A stretch of 45,412 nucleotides of DNA, from positions 1 to 45,412 of the forward strand of contig CAZQXO010000016.1 of assembly GCA_964597445.1 (NCBI GenBank), in the 5' to 3' direction. Every line of letters begins with the position of its first letter. The first letter of the stretch is position 1. Shown one piece after another: positions 22,689-30,781 of the stretch. The notes under the pieces were generated by a model. That model searched no databases. It saw only the letters and a program-made list of their open reading frames with translations, and had not been told where the DNA came from. The position numbers and the translations under genes are program-made. Origin of the DNA: UBA10649 sp964597445. Its GTDB lineage: Bacteria; Actinomycetota; Actinomycetes; S36-B12.

Positions 22689-23464
22689 CCCCGTCCGCCT
22701 TCGACCTCACCGGCCGGGTCGCGCTGGTCACGGGCGCGGGAGCGCCGGACGGGATCGGCATGGCGACGGCAAGGCTCCTCGGCACCATGGGCGCCCGGAT
22801 CCTCCTGACCGCGACGAGCGAGAGGGTCCAGGTGCGGGCTGCCGAATTGGCCCAGGATCAGGTTGAGGCGCATGCTGTCGAGGCGGACCTGACCGATGCC
22901 GACCAGGTGGCGGGTGTGGTCGACGCTGCAGTCACGAGCTTCGGTCGCCTCGACATCGTCGTCAACAACGCGGGCATGGTCAGTGTCGGCACGACCGCTG
23001 AGACGGGCGCGCTCGGCGACCTCACGGCTGAGCAGTGGCGCGCGTCGCTCGCACGCAACCTCGACACCGCGTTCCTCGTGATGACGTCGGCGCTGCCGCA
23101 CCTGCGTGCTGCGGGTGAAGGGCGCATCGTCAACGTCGCGAGCGTCACGGGACCGGTGATGGCGATGCGGGGTGAGGCCGCCTATGCCGCGGCGAAGGCC
23201 GGCATGGTCGGACTCACGCGTGCGGCGGCCATCGATCTCGCACCGCAGGCGATTACGGTCAACGCGGTCGCTCCCGGCTGGATCGCCACCGGCTCCCAGA
23301 CCGAGCATGAGCGGGAGCAGGGTGCTCGCGTGCCGCTGGGTCGCAGTGCCCGACCCGACGAGGTGGCGAGCGCGATCGCTTGGCTGTGCTCGCCGGGTGC
23401 GTCCTATGTCACCGGCCAGGTGATCGTGGTCGACGGTGGCAACAGTGTCGCGGAGGAGCGCTGA
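22685..23464 (+). CDS. Short-chain dehydrogenase/reductase (SDR)
   Basis: This 259-residue classical SDR has the cofactor motif TGAGAPDGIGMATA, the NNAG motif, and catalytic Ser in NVASVTGP with YAAAKAG (Tyr-X3-Lys). It ends with TGQVIVVDGG, typical of the FabG-like branch that oxidises secondary alcohols with NAD(P). The GTG at 22685 overlaps the aminotransferase 2 stop by 4 bp. The coupling suggests that the two act on one compound, with the SDR making or consuming the carbonyl used by the aminotransferase. The substrate is unknown. Confidence 0.9.
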   Translation: MTPSAFDLTGRVALVTGAGAPDGIGMATARLLGTMGARILLTATSERVQVRAAELAQDQVEAHAVEADLTDADQVAGVVDAAVTSFGRLDIVVNNAGMVSVGTTAETGALGDLTAEQWRASLARNLDTAFLVMTSALPHLRAAGEGRIVNVASVTGPVMAMRGEAAYAAAKAGMVGLTRAAAIDLAPQAITVNAVAPGWIATGSQTEHEREQGARVPLGRSARPDEVASAIAWLCSPGASYVTGQVIVVDGGNSVAEER

Positions 23465-23605
23465 TCCTCGCGACGAAGGCGAGAAGCACCGAGCCGACGA
23501 CAGGGAAGTGAGTGGGGGCCGTCCGTCGTTGGTCCTGCACTCCAGCACCCGGTACGTTGCTCACGGCCGACAGGTCATTCACACAGGTCGAAGGAGCGAG
23601 GGTCG

Positions 23606-24964
23606 ATGCACAGTCGGTCGGTGTCGGGTCGGGTGAGCCGGATGCGCGCGGCTGCTGTGGTCCTGGTGGTGGCGGTTGCGTCTGTGATCGGGTGGACGCC
23701 GACGGCCGAGGCTGACGGGCCGTGGTCGGCGCTGGGCTCCGGCATGAACGACACCGTGAGGGCCCTTGCCACGGATGCGGCCGGGAACCTGTATGCCGCC
23801 GGGGACTTCACCACCGCCGACGGCGCCAGTGCCAACTATGTGGCGAAGTGGAACGGCACCTCCTGGTCGACCCTGGGCTCCGGCATGAACAACCCCGTGA
23901 CAGCGTTGGCGACCGATGCGGCCGGCAACCTGTATGCCGGCGGAAACTTCACCACCGCCGGAGGCGCCAGTGCCAACTATGTGGCGAAGTGGAACGGCGC
24001 CTCCTGGTCGGCCCTGGGCTCCGGCATGAACAACATCGTGACTGCGTTGGCGACCGATGCGGCCGGGAACCTGTATGTCGGTGGGGACTTCACAACCGCC
24101 GGAGGCGCCAGTGCCAACTATGTGGCGAAGTGGAACGGCATCGTCTGGTCGGCCCTGAGCACGGGCATGAACACCACCGTGCAAACACTGGCCACGGATG
24201 CGGCCGGCAACCTGTATGCCGGCGGAAACTTCACCACCGCCGGAGGCGCCAGTGCCAACTATGTGGCGAAGTGGAACGGCAGCTCGTGGTCGGCCTTGGG
24301 CTCCGGCATGAACGATTTCGTGTACGGGCTGGCGACGGATGCGGCCGGGAACGTGTATGCGGGGGGTGCCTTCACGAGTGCAGGAGGCGCCAGCGCCAGC
24401 CGGGTCGCGAAGTGGAACGGCACCTCGTGGTCGGCTCTGGGCGCTGGCACGAACACCTTCGTGTACGGGCTGGCGACGGATGCGGCCGGGAACCTGTATG
24501 TCGGCGGGGAGTTCGCGTCCGCCGGCGGCAGCAGCGCCAGCCGGGTCGCGAAGTGGAACGGTACCTCCTGGTCGGCCCTGGGCACCGGCATGAATGCCAC
24601 CGTGAATACGGTGGCGACGGATGCAGCCGGAAACCTGTACACCGGTGGGCGTTTCGCGACCGCTGGCGGCACCACTGCCAACCGGGTGGCGAGGTGGGCG
24701 GTGCCGGTTCCCGTGGTGCGTGATGCCTCGCAGTGGACGGTGATCCCTCAGGCGCTGCCGATGCCCGCCAGCGGCACGTGTGCCGACTGGACCGACGCCG
24801 ACAGTGACTTCGCGTACGGCTCCGGTGTCACTGGCGGCTGGGAGAGGTCCTGGCAGCCCTGGGTCGACACGACGCTGACCGCTGATGGCGAGCGGGTCGG
24901 TGGTTGGGCATGCGCTCGCACCCTGATCCACAACGGTGCTCGCTGGCTGACCGGCGGACCCTGA
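23606..24964 (+). CDS. Secreted seven-repeat protein, probable beta-propeller
   Basis: This 452-residue protein has a signal peptide (MRAAAVVLVVAVASVIGW, cleavage near AEA-DG). Seven tandem repeats of 47 residues run from residue 40 to about 368, each like WSALGSGMN...LATDAAGNLYAGG...YVAKWNG. Seven blades of this size suggest a closed beta-propeller. A C-terminal region of about 85 residues with two cysteines (GTCADWTD, GGWACARTL) follows. The function is unknown; such proteins are surface or secreted binding modules. The ATG at 23606 is preceded by GAAGGAGCGAGGG. The 141-bp gap upstream (23465-23605) shows no clear promoter. Confidence 0.85.
   Translation: MHSRSVSGRVSRMRAAAVVLVVAVASVIGWTPTAEADGPWSALGSGMNDTVRALATDAAGNLYAAGDFTTADGASANYVAKWNGTSWSTLGSGMNNPVTALATDAAGNLYAGGNFTTAGGASANYVAKWNGASWSALGSGMNNIVTALATDAAGNLYVGGDFTTAGGASANYVAKWNGIVWSALSTGMNTTVQTLATDAAGNLYAGGNFTTAGGASANYVAKWNGSSWSALGSGMNDFVYGLATDAAGNVYAGGAFTSAGGASASRVAKWNGTSWSALGAGTNTFVYGLATDAAGNLYVGGEFASAGGSSASRVAKWNGTSWSALGTGMNATVNTVATDAAGNLYTGGRFATAGGTTANRVARWAVPVPVVRDASQWTVIPQALPMPASGTCADWTDADSDFAYGSGVTGGWERSWQPWVDTTLTADGERVGGWACARTLIHNGARWLTGGP
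23723..24706 (+). repeat. Seven tandem 141-bp coding repeats
   Basis: Units begin near 23723, 23864, 24005, 24146, 24287, 24428 and 24569. Each encodes 47 residues (the last is slightly shorter). Units 1-4 are very alike in DNA, and units 5-6 form a second subtype (ASRVAKWNG). This suggests stepwise duplication and a risk of assembly collapse. Confidence 0.92.
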
Positions 24965-25085
24965 CCTACCTGAACTCGCCGGATAACACGATCGCTCTCG
25001 GCGTGCACGAGCAGTCCCCGATGCGGGTCCTCATCGGACCGCGCTGGTCCTCGCGGTGGACCGAGGAGCGTTGAATCTGGCACGA

Positions 25086-25123
25086 AGAAGGGGCGGTCCT
25101 GCGTGCGCAGGACCGCCCCTTCT
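25086..25123. terminator. Bidirectional terminator between repeat protein and hydrolase
   Basis: AGAAGGGGCGGTCCTGC (25086-25102) pairs perfectly with its reverse complement at 25107-25123 around a GTGC loop. It ends 9 nt before the stop of the opposing hydrolase gene, serving both convergent genes. The rest of 24965-25085 holds only a 36-codon open stretch in the -1 frame. Confidence 0.85.
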
Positions 25124-25132
25124 CTGCGCGCG

Positions 25133-26398
25133 TCAGTTGGTCAGCAGGACCGGATCGGAGACCCGGATCGAGCCGCCCTTGATCGGTGTGCAGGTGCCAT
25201 TCAACGAGCACACCTCGCTGAAGCCCTTCACCTTGACGTTCTTCGCACCCTTCTCGGTCCAGATGACCTGGCTGGGCTTGCCGCCCTTGACGAACTCGCA
25301 GGTGACCGGCTTGCCCCTCTTGCCGCCGGTGCAGCCTCGGTAGGTGGCGCCGACGATCCAGTCCTGCAGGGTCGCGAAGGCGGTGGCCCCGGGGGTGCCG
25401 TCGTACATCTGGATGCCGAGGAGGTCGTTCTCGGGACCCCATGCGTACCAGTACACGCGGTCGATGCCGAAGCGCAGGGCGTCGAGGTAGGTCTGCGCCG
25501 TCCAGCTGGCGGCACGGTTGTCGGTGATGTCCTGATCGGGGTTCTGCGGGCCGGGGCCGGCGAGACCGAAGTTGTTCTCGGTGTCCCAGATCGGCTTGTC
25601 GGGGGCGCCAGCCGCCTTGAGGGCGTTCTTGAATCCGGTGATGAGGAGGGCTCGCTGGAGCGGCGTTCCGAGTGACGCGGGGTAGGTGTGTGCGGCCCAA
25701 GCGTCGACCGGCCAGTTGTCCTTCTTGAGTTGGTTCAGGAAGGCGCTGTAGTAGCGGGTGAACTTGTTGCTGAGCCGGGAGCCTTGGCTGCCCAGACGCG
25801 TCCCGACGCTGGGGGCGACCACCGTGGCATTCGGGTCGATGCTCTTGATGATGTCGTAGGCGCGCTTGGTCAACTGGGCCATCTGCACCGGCGAGCCGGT
25901 GGAGAAGGTGCTGAGGTTGGCCTCGTTCCAGACCTGGTAGCCGGAGATCTGACCCTTGTATCGGGTCGCGACGGCTGTCACGAAGCTGTCCCAGTCAGCG
26001 ATGTTGCGTGGCATGCCCGCTGCCCCCGGCAGCACGCCTGCGGCACCACCCGAGGCCGGGTCGTCCGTGGCCCACGAGGGGGTCCCAGCGAGCACGAGGA
26101 GGATGTCGTTCACGCCGTTCTGCTTCGCCGTGGCGACGGCGGTGTCGAGCTTGCCCCACGCGAACTGGCCCTTGGCGGGCTCAAGCACCGACCAGGTCGT
26201 CTCGGTGTCCCAGAGGCGCAGCGAGCCGATCGGCACCGTGGGCCAGACGCCGTCCTCGACATTGAAGACGTGCATGCCGAAGAGGTCCTGCTTGACGACG
26301 GAGTTCTTCGGGGCGGCCGCGGCGCTGGGGGCCACGAGGGTGGCGGCAGCGAGGGCTCCGGTGAGGGCAAGGGCAGTGGAGGCAAGGATTCGTCGCAT
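25133..26398 (-). CDS. Secreted glycoside hydrolase, clan A TIM-barrel type
   Basis: This 421-residue protein has a signal peptide (MRRILASTALALTGALAAA, cleavage near AAA-AP) and a (beta/alpha)8 hydrolase domain. The acid/base Asn-Glu pair is in YQVWNEANL and the nucleophile Glu is in IWDTENNF, as in GH5/GH39/GH53-like enzymes. LRLWDTETTWSVLEPAKG near the N-terminus resembles GH39-like proteins. A C-terminal segment with four cysteines (YRGCTGG, VTCEF, EVCSLNGTC) may be a small binding domain. It probably cuts plant or microbial polysaccharide outside the cell. The start at 26398 yields the signal peptide and has CACGAT 6 nt upstream. Confidence 0.85.
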   Translation of the reverse strand: MRRILASTALALTGALAAATLVAPSAAAAPKNSVVKQDLFGMHVFNVEDGVWPTVPIGSLRLWDTETTWSVLEPAKGQFAWGKLDTAVATAKQNGVNDILLVLAGTPSWATDDPASGGAAGVLPGAAGMPRNIADWDSFVTAVATRYKGQISGYQVWNEANLSTFSTGSPVQMAQLTKRAYDIIKSIDPNATVVAPSVGTRLGSQGSRLSNKFTRYYSAFLNQLKKDNWPVDAWAAHTYPASLGTPLQRALLITGFKNALKAAGAPDKPIWDTENNFGLAGPGPQNPDQDITDNRAASWTAQTYLDALRFGIDRVYWYAWGPENDLLGIQMYDGTPGATAFATLQDWIVGATYRGCTGGKRGKPVTCEFVKGGKPSQVIWTEKGAKNVKVKGFSEVCSLNGTCTPIKGGSIRVSDPVLLTN

Positions 26399-26404
26399 GC
26401 CCCC

Positions 26405-26410
26405 ATCGTG
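26405..26410 (-). promoter_or_regulatory. Candidate -10 (CACGAT) of the glycoside hydrolase gene
   Basis: CACGAT followed by 6 nt and the ATG at 26398. No good Shine-Dalgarno sequence is present. Confidence 0.4.
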
Positions 26411-26447
26411 CCATGGGCCCTCGGGGCGGATGACCACCCCGTCTGCG

Positions 26448-27971
26448 TCAGAACTCCCGGACCGCGGCGATCATCGTGACGTCGTCGCGACGCCAGTCGA
26501 CGGCGCGGTGCCGTGCCTGCGCGAGAATCCTCGTGATCAGTTCCGCGGGGTTCTCGCGCACGGGCCCATCCATTCCGCGAATGAGCTGGCCGATCGCCGC
26601 CGACTCGAGCTCGTCGCCGTCGGCATTGCGGGACTCGACGATGCCGTCGGTGAAGGCGACGACGACATCACCGGGGGAGAAGAATCGATGTCGCACGGTC
26701 CACTCGCCGCCGAGTGAGGAGATGAGCGGCCCCGTCGGTTCGCACAGGGCCGCGTCCTTGTCGCGTGTGACGGTGATCGCGGGGTGATGACCGGCATTGC
26801 ACCAGCGGATCATGCCGGCTGCTCGATCGAGATTCAGCACGATGGCTGTCACGAAGTGCTCGTCGTCTGCGCAGGAGCGTGCGGCCCAGGACACGGCCTC
26901 GTTCAGCTCCGCCCCGTTTCGGAGGGCGGTGCGGAGGACCGACCGCACACGCACTGCAGTGATGGCCGCACTCGGTCCGTGACCGGAGACATCGGCCACG
27001 ACGAGCGCCAGGCTCCCGTCCGGCCGGATGACGGCATCCCACCAGTCGCCGGAGACCACGCCATCAGCCGAGTGGACGTACCCAGCGAGCTTGACTCCCG
27101 GTGTGACGGGCGCGTCGGTCAGTGCGAGCTCGGCCTGCATCGCCGCCACGACGGGCGCGTCCTGCATGAGCCCAGCACGCGCGGCATCCGCTGCGTCGAT
27201 CTCCGCGACGAGTTCCCGCCGCAGCGTCTCCGCATCAAGCCCCACGGCCTCGATCTCCGGGGGACCGCTCGGTCGAATGGGCGATGTGTGCCCGGGAGAG
27301 CGGGCTGCTCGCATGATGTCGTCACGCAAGGAGGAGAGCGGAGTGAGGACCCACATGTGCAGGCCGAAGTAGAACAGCAGGAAGCCGAGGAGGACGAGGA
27401 TGCCGACGGCGACGAGTGTGGTGCCGAGCACGCGTCCGAATCCCACAAGTGCTGCTGACGCGTCGCTCCGTGCACTGTTCACTGCCTGATGCAGTTCATT
27501 GGAGCTGCGCACCATGGCATCGAAGGAGGCCCACGCCTCGGGTGAGTTGGTCTCGCGCACGGCACGCACACGCTTGCCCGACTGCATGAGGTCGATCGCG
27601 CGATCGGCATCGACGCGGACCCACTCCCGCTGCGCCGCAAGTGCTGCGCGCACAAGGGTCGACAGTTCCTCATCCCCTGCCGTGATCGTGCGCAGCTCCT
27701 CGAGCAGCGTGGTGGCGCGCCCGATCGTCTGGCGGTAGTCGTCGAGCGACTCGTCGCGGCGCAGCGTCACATAGTCCGACAGCGCGCCACCGGCCATGGC
27801 CTGCTCAAGGCTGAGCTCGGCGGCGGCGTCCACCGCGGGTGACAGGCTCTCCTGGAGTGCGACGTTCGCCCGGGCGGTCAGGGAGTACTGGCCGATGACC
27901 ACGATCGCCATCAGGGCTAGGGCTCCGAAAGCGACCACCGCAGCGATGAGGGTCCGTGCGCGCAGGGTCAC
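26448..27971 (-). CDS. Membrane-bound SpoIIE/RsbU-type PP2C phosphatase
   Basis: This 507-residue protein has an N-terminal helix (TLIAAVVAFGALALMAIVVI), a helical extracytoplasmic sensor of about 150 residues resembling CHASE3/nitrate-sensor folds, and a second helix (LVAVGILVLLGFLLFYFGL). A HAMP-like linker and a C-terminal PP2C domain follow. The PP2C metal motifs are GDWWDA, VVADVSGHG, WCNAGHHP, FTDGIVE and RRDDVTM. Such proteins dephosphorylate anti-sigma-factor antagonists and so switch stress sigma factors. No anti-sigma pair is encoded nearby. Start GTG 27971 has TAGCCT 6 nt upstream and is likely leaderless. Confidence 0.88.
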   Translation of the reverse strand: MTLRARTLIAAVVAFGALALMAIVVIGQYSLTARANVALQESLSPAVDAAAELSLEQAMAGGALSDYVTLRRDESLDDYRQTIGRATTLLEELRTITAGDEELSTLVRAALAAQREWVRVDADRAIDLMQSGKRVRAVRETNSPEAWASFDAMVRSSNELHQAVNSARSDASAALVGFGRVLGTTLVAVGILVLLGFLLFYFGLHMWVLTPLSSLRDDIMRAARSPGHTSPIRPSGPPEIEAVGLDAETLRRELVAEIDAADAARAGLMQDAPVVAAMQAELALTDAPVTPGVKLAGYVHSADGVVSGDWWDAVIRPDGSLALVVADVSGHGPSAAITAVRVRSVLRTALRNGAELNEAVSWAARSCADDEHFVTAIVLNLDRAAGMIRWCNAGHHPAITVTRDKDAALCEPTGPLISSLGGEWTVRHRFFSPGDVVVAFTDGIVESRNADGDELESAAIGQLIRGMDGPVRENPAELITRILAQARHRAVDWRRDDVTMIAAVREF

Positions 27972-27977
27972 CGGGGA

Positions 27978-27983
27978 AGGCTA
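27978..27983 (-). promoter_or_regulatory. Candidate -10 (TAGCCT) of the PP2C gene
   Basis: TAGCCT followed by 6 nt and the GTG at 27971. It lies in the 204-bp divergent gap before cydA. Confidence 0.5.
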
Positions 27984-28049
27984 GCCCCTTCGTTCCCCGG
28001 GCCCGTCCGATAGTCGGGACAGGGGAAGGGAGCAACGTCCGGCGAAGTC

Positions 28050-28063
28050 AGGACAAAGGTCCC
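28050..28063. promoter_or_regulatory. Candidate DosR-type box upstream of cydA
   Basis: AGGACAAAGGTCCC matches GGGAC-N4-GTCCC with one mismatch. It lies about 120 bp before the cydA ATG in the divergent gap. A regulator of matching type is encoded at 37787-38443. The cydA transcription start is not evident. Confidence 0.4.
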
Positions 28064-28175
28064 GTCTCGAGCTGACTCACGCCGGGAAACACGCGTCGCG
28101 GCCGGAGAAGAATCGCAGGCGAAGCAGCTCCGGGACCGTCGGGCTCCGGACACGTCGACGAAGGACCTTGACCTC

Positions 28176-29594
28176 ATGAGCGCCCTCGACCTCTCCCGCT
28201 GGCAGTTCGGCATCACGACCGTCTACCACTTCCTCTTCGTTCCGCTGACGCTCGGCACGATCTGGCTCGTAGCCGGATTCCAGACGGCGTGGTTCCGCAC
28301 GGGAAATGTCCGCTACCTGCAGTTGACGAAGTTCTTCGGCAAGCTGCTGCTCATCAACTTCGCCATGGGCGTGGTGACGGGCATCGTGCAGGAGTTCCAG
28401 TTCGGCATGAACTGGAGCGAGTACTCACGTTTCGTGGGCGATGTCTTCGGGGCCCCCCTCGCGATGGAGGGCCTGCTGGCGTTCTTCTTGGAGTCGACCT
28501 TCCTGGGCCTGTGGATCTTCGGGTGGGACCGTCTGCCGAAGCGCCTCCATCTCGCGACGATCTGGGCAGCAGCCGTGGGCACCGCCCTCTCTGCCTACTT
28601 CATCCTTGCCGCTAACGCCTGGATGCAGCACCCGGTCGGGTACGAGATCGACCCGGAGACCGGCCGTGCCGTCCTGAACGACATCGGGGCTGTGCTGTTC
28701 CAGAACACGGCGACGATCGCCTTCTTCCACACGATGGCCGCCTCCTTCCTCGTCAGTGGCGCAGGTATCGCCGGTGTCGCCGCATGGATGGTCATGAAGA
28801 ACCGTCAGGTCGATGTGTTCCGGCCGGCCATCAAGGTGGGTGCCTGGACGATCCTCATCTCGTCTGTCCTCGTTTCCGTGAGCGGTGACATGGACATGAA
28901 GATCATGGTGGAGCAGCAGCCGATGAAGGTCGCGGCAGCCGAGGCCATCTATGAGACGACCACGGAGGCCCCGTTCAGCGTCCTCAGCATCGGTGATCTC
29001 TCCGGGGACTCAGCCACCGACGTGATCGCGATCCCGGGCCTGCTGTCCTGGCTTGCGACCGGTGATCCCAACGCTGAGGTTCAGGGGATCAACGACCTCC
29101 AGCAGCAGTACCTCGAGCAGTACCCGGAGTACGGCTCGGACATGAACTTCGTGCCCTACGTCCCGATCACCTACTGGGGCTTCCGACTGATGATCGGACT
29201 CGGTCTGCTGGCGGCCCTCTACGCACTCTGGGTTCTGTGGGCCTTCCGTGGCGGCCGGACCCCACGCGGACGCTTCTACTCCGCGGCCAGCGCAGGCATC
29301 GTGCTGTTCCCGCTGGCGGGAGTCTCTGCTGGCTGGATCTTCACGGAGATGGGCCGTCAGCCGTGGATCGTGTTCGGCGAGCAGATCACAGCCGAAGCGG
29401 TCTCCCCCCTGCTCAGTCCTGGGGAAGTGTGGATCTCCCTGATCGGCTTCACCGTGGTGTACGCGGTGCTGGCGATCATCGAGGTCTCGCTGCTCCTGCG
29501 CCAGATCAGGAAGGGCGCACCCGAGGTCGTGGTCGAGGATCCGTACGCGGAGGCCCGCCAGGACGACGAGAAGAAGCTCTACTTCGCCTACTGA
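28176..29594 (+). CDS. cydA: Cytochrome bd ubiquinol/menaquinol oxidase subunit I
   Basis: This 472-residue protein has about nine helices. The expected heme ligands are His18 (VYHFLF), His185 (AFFHTM) and Met392 (FTEMGRQPW), each one residue before the E. coli His19, His186 and Met393. The quinol-binding loop is of the short type. CydA with CydB forms the high-affinity terminal oxidase that works at low oxygen and under nitric oxide or sulfide stress. The start at 28176 follows GAAGGACC. It leads the cydA-cydB-cydD-cydC cluster. A DosR-type box lies upstream. No cydX-like small gene was recognised. Confidence 0.96.
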   Translation: MSALDLSRWQFGITTVYHFLFVPLTLGTIWLVAGFQTAWFRTGNVRYLQLTKFFGKLLLINFAMGVVTGIVQEFQFGMNWSEYSRFVGDVFGAPLAMEGLLAFFLESTFLGLWIFGWDRLPKRLHLATIWAAAVGTALSAYFILAANAWMQHPVGYEIDPETGRAVLNDIGAVLFQNTATIAFFHTMAASFLVSGAGIAGVAAWMVMKNRQVDVFRPAIKVGAWTILISSVLVSVSGDMDMKIMVEQQPMKVAAAEAIYETTTEAPFSVLSIGDLSGDSATDVIAIPGLLSWLATGDPNAEVQGINDLQQQYLEQYPEYGSDMNFVPYVPITYWGFRLMIGLGLLAALYALWVLWAFRGGRTPRGRFYSAASAGIVLFPLAGVSAGWIFTEMGRQPWIVFGEQITAEAVSPLLSPGEVWISLIGFTVVYAVLAIIEVSLLLRQIRKGAPEVVVEDPYAEARQDDEKKLYFAY

Positions 29595-29619
29595 TCCGTC
29601 CTCAGACTAAGGAATCGAC

Positions 29620-30699
29620 ATGGATCTCCCAACCATCTGGTTCATCCTCATCGCGATCCTGTGGATCGGATACTTCGTCCTCGATGGATTCGACCTGGGT
29701 GTCGGCATGCTTCTACCGATCATCGGCAAGGACGATCTGCGCCGCCGCGTGATGATCAACTCCATCGCGACGGTGTGGGACGGCAACGAGGTCTGGCTGC
29801 TTGTCGCCGGCGGCGCCACGTTCGCCGCCTTCCCGCTGTGGTACTCCACCATGTTCAGCGGGTACTACCTGGCACTCTTCCTGGTCCTCCTCGGACTCAT
29901 CCTCCGTGGTGTGGCCTTTGAGTACCGCGGCAAGAAGGACTCAGTCACGTGGCGTCGGCGCTGGGATGCAGCCATCGTGGTGGGATCGGCCCTGCCGGCC
30001 CTCCTGTTCGGTGTGGCCTTCGGCAACGTCGTGGGGGGATCACCCATCGAGCCCGTCACGGGGACTCAGCCGGACCTTGCCGGCAGCCTCAACTACACGG
30101 GCAACCTGCTCGACCTCCTGAACCCGTTCGCTCTGGTCATGGGCCTCATGACCCTCACGGTGTTCATGGCGCACGGTGCCATCTTTCTGGCGCTCAAGAC
30201 GTCGGGCGAAGTGCGTGAGGCCTCCCGCAAGGCGGCGATCCGGATCGGCATCGTCGCCGCGGTCGTCGCGGTAACCGCACTTCTCTGGTATCAGGCCTAC
30301 TCGGGCAACGTCGCGGTCACGCTCCCGCTGGCCCTGCTGGCCGCGGTGTCCTGGCTCGTGGCGCTCGGCCTCACCCTGCAGGGGCGCCGGGACGGCTGGG
30401 CTTTCGTCTTCAGCTCGCTCACGATTCTCCTCGCGGTCACGACGCTCTTCGTCGGCCTGTTCCCCAACGTGATGATCAGCAGCATCGATCCGGCGTTCAA
30501 CCTGACGATCGAGAACGCCTCCAGCCAGCAGTACACCCTGACGATCATGACAATCGTGGCGGTGATCATGACCCCGATCGTCCTGCTGTACCAAGGCTGG
30601 ACCTACTGGGTCTTCCGCAAGCGCATCAGCACCAGCATGATTCCCGAGCAGCCGGACGCTGGACGTTCGGATGACCGGTTCGCTGCTGCGGGTCGGTAG
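29620..30699 (+). CDS. cydB: Cytochrome bd oxidase subunit II
   Basis: This 359-residue protein has about nine helices and the conserved start IWFILIAILWIGYFVLDGFD. It also has WDGNEVWL and RGVAFEYRGK, diagnostic of CydB. It is the structural partner of CydA and stabilises the heme-containing subunit. It starts 25 bp after cydA and is surely co-transcribed. A hairpin lies in the 82-bp gap before cydD. Confidence 0.96.
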   Translation: MDLPTIWFILIAILWIGYFVLDGFDLGVGMLLPIIGKDDLRRRVMINSIATVWDGNEVWLLVAGGATFAAFPLWYSTMFSGYYLALFLVLLGLILRGVAFEYRGKKDSVTWRRRWDAAIVVGSALPALLFGVAFGNVVGGSPIEPVTGTQPDLAGSLNYTGNLLDLLNPFALVMGLMTLTVFMAHGAIFLALKTSGEVREASRKAAIRIGIVAAVVAVTALLWYQAYSGNVAVTLPLALLAAVSWLVALGLTLQGRRDGWAFVFSSLTILLAVTTLFVGLFPNVMISSIDPAFNLTIENASSQQYTLTIMTIVAVIMTPIVLLYQGWTYWVFRKRISTSMIPEQPDAGRSDDRFAAAGR

Positions 30700-30729
30700 A
30701 GCGGCAACCCCGGCACCGACATACGAGGG

Positions 30730-30757
30730 CGGAGCCGCTTGGACACGAGCGGCTCCG
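30730..30757 (+). terminator. Hairpin between cydB and cydD
   Basis: CGGAGCCGCT (30730-30739) pairs with AGCGGCTCCG (30748-30757) around an 8-nt loop, without a U-tract. It could be a partial terminator or mRNA-stabilising element that lowers cydDC expression relative to cydAB. Confidence 0.6.
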
Positions 30758-30781
30758 TCGTCATGTCAGGAGTGAAGAGCG

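Noticed and set aside
23723..24706. CRISPR array
   Set aside because: Repeat units are 141 bp, contiguous without spacers, and keep one reading frame.
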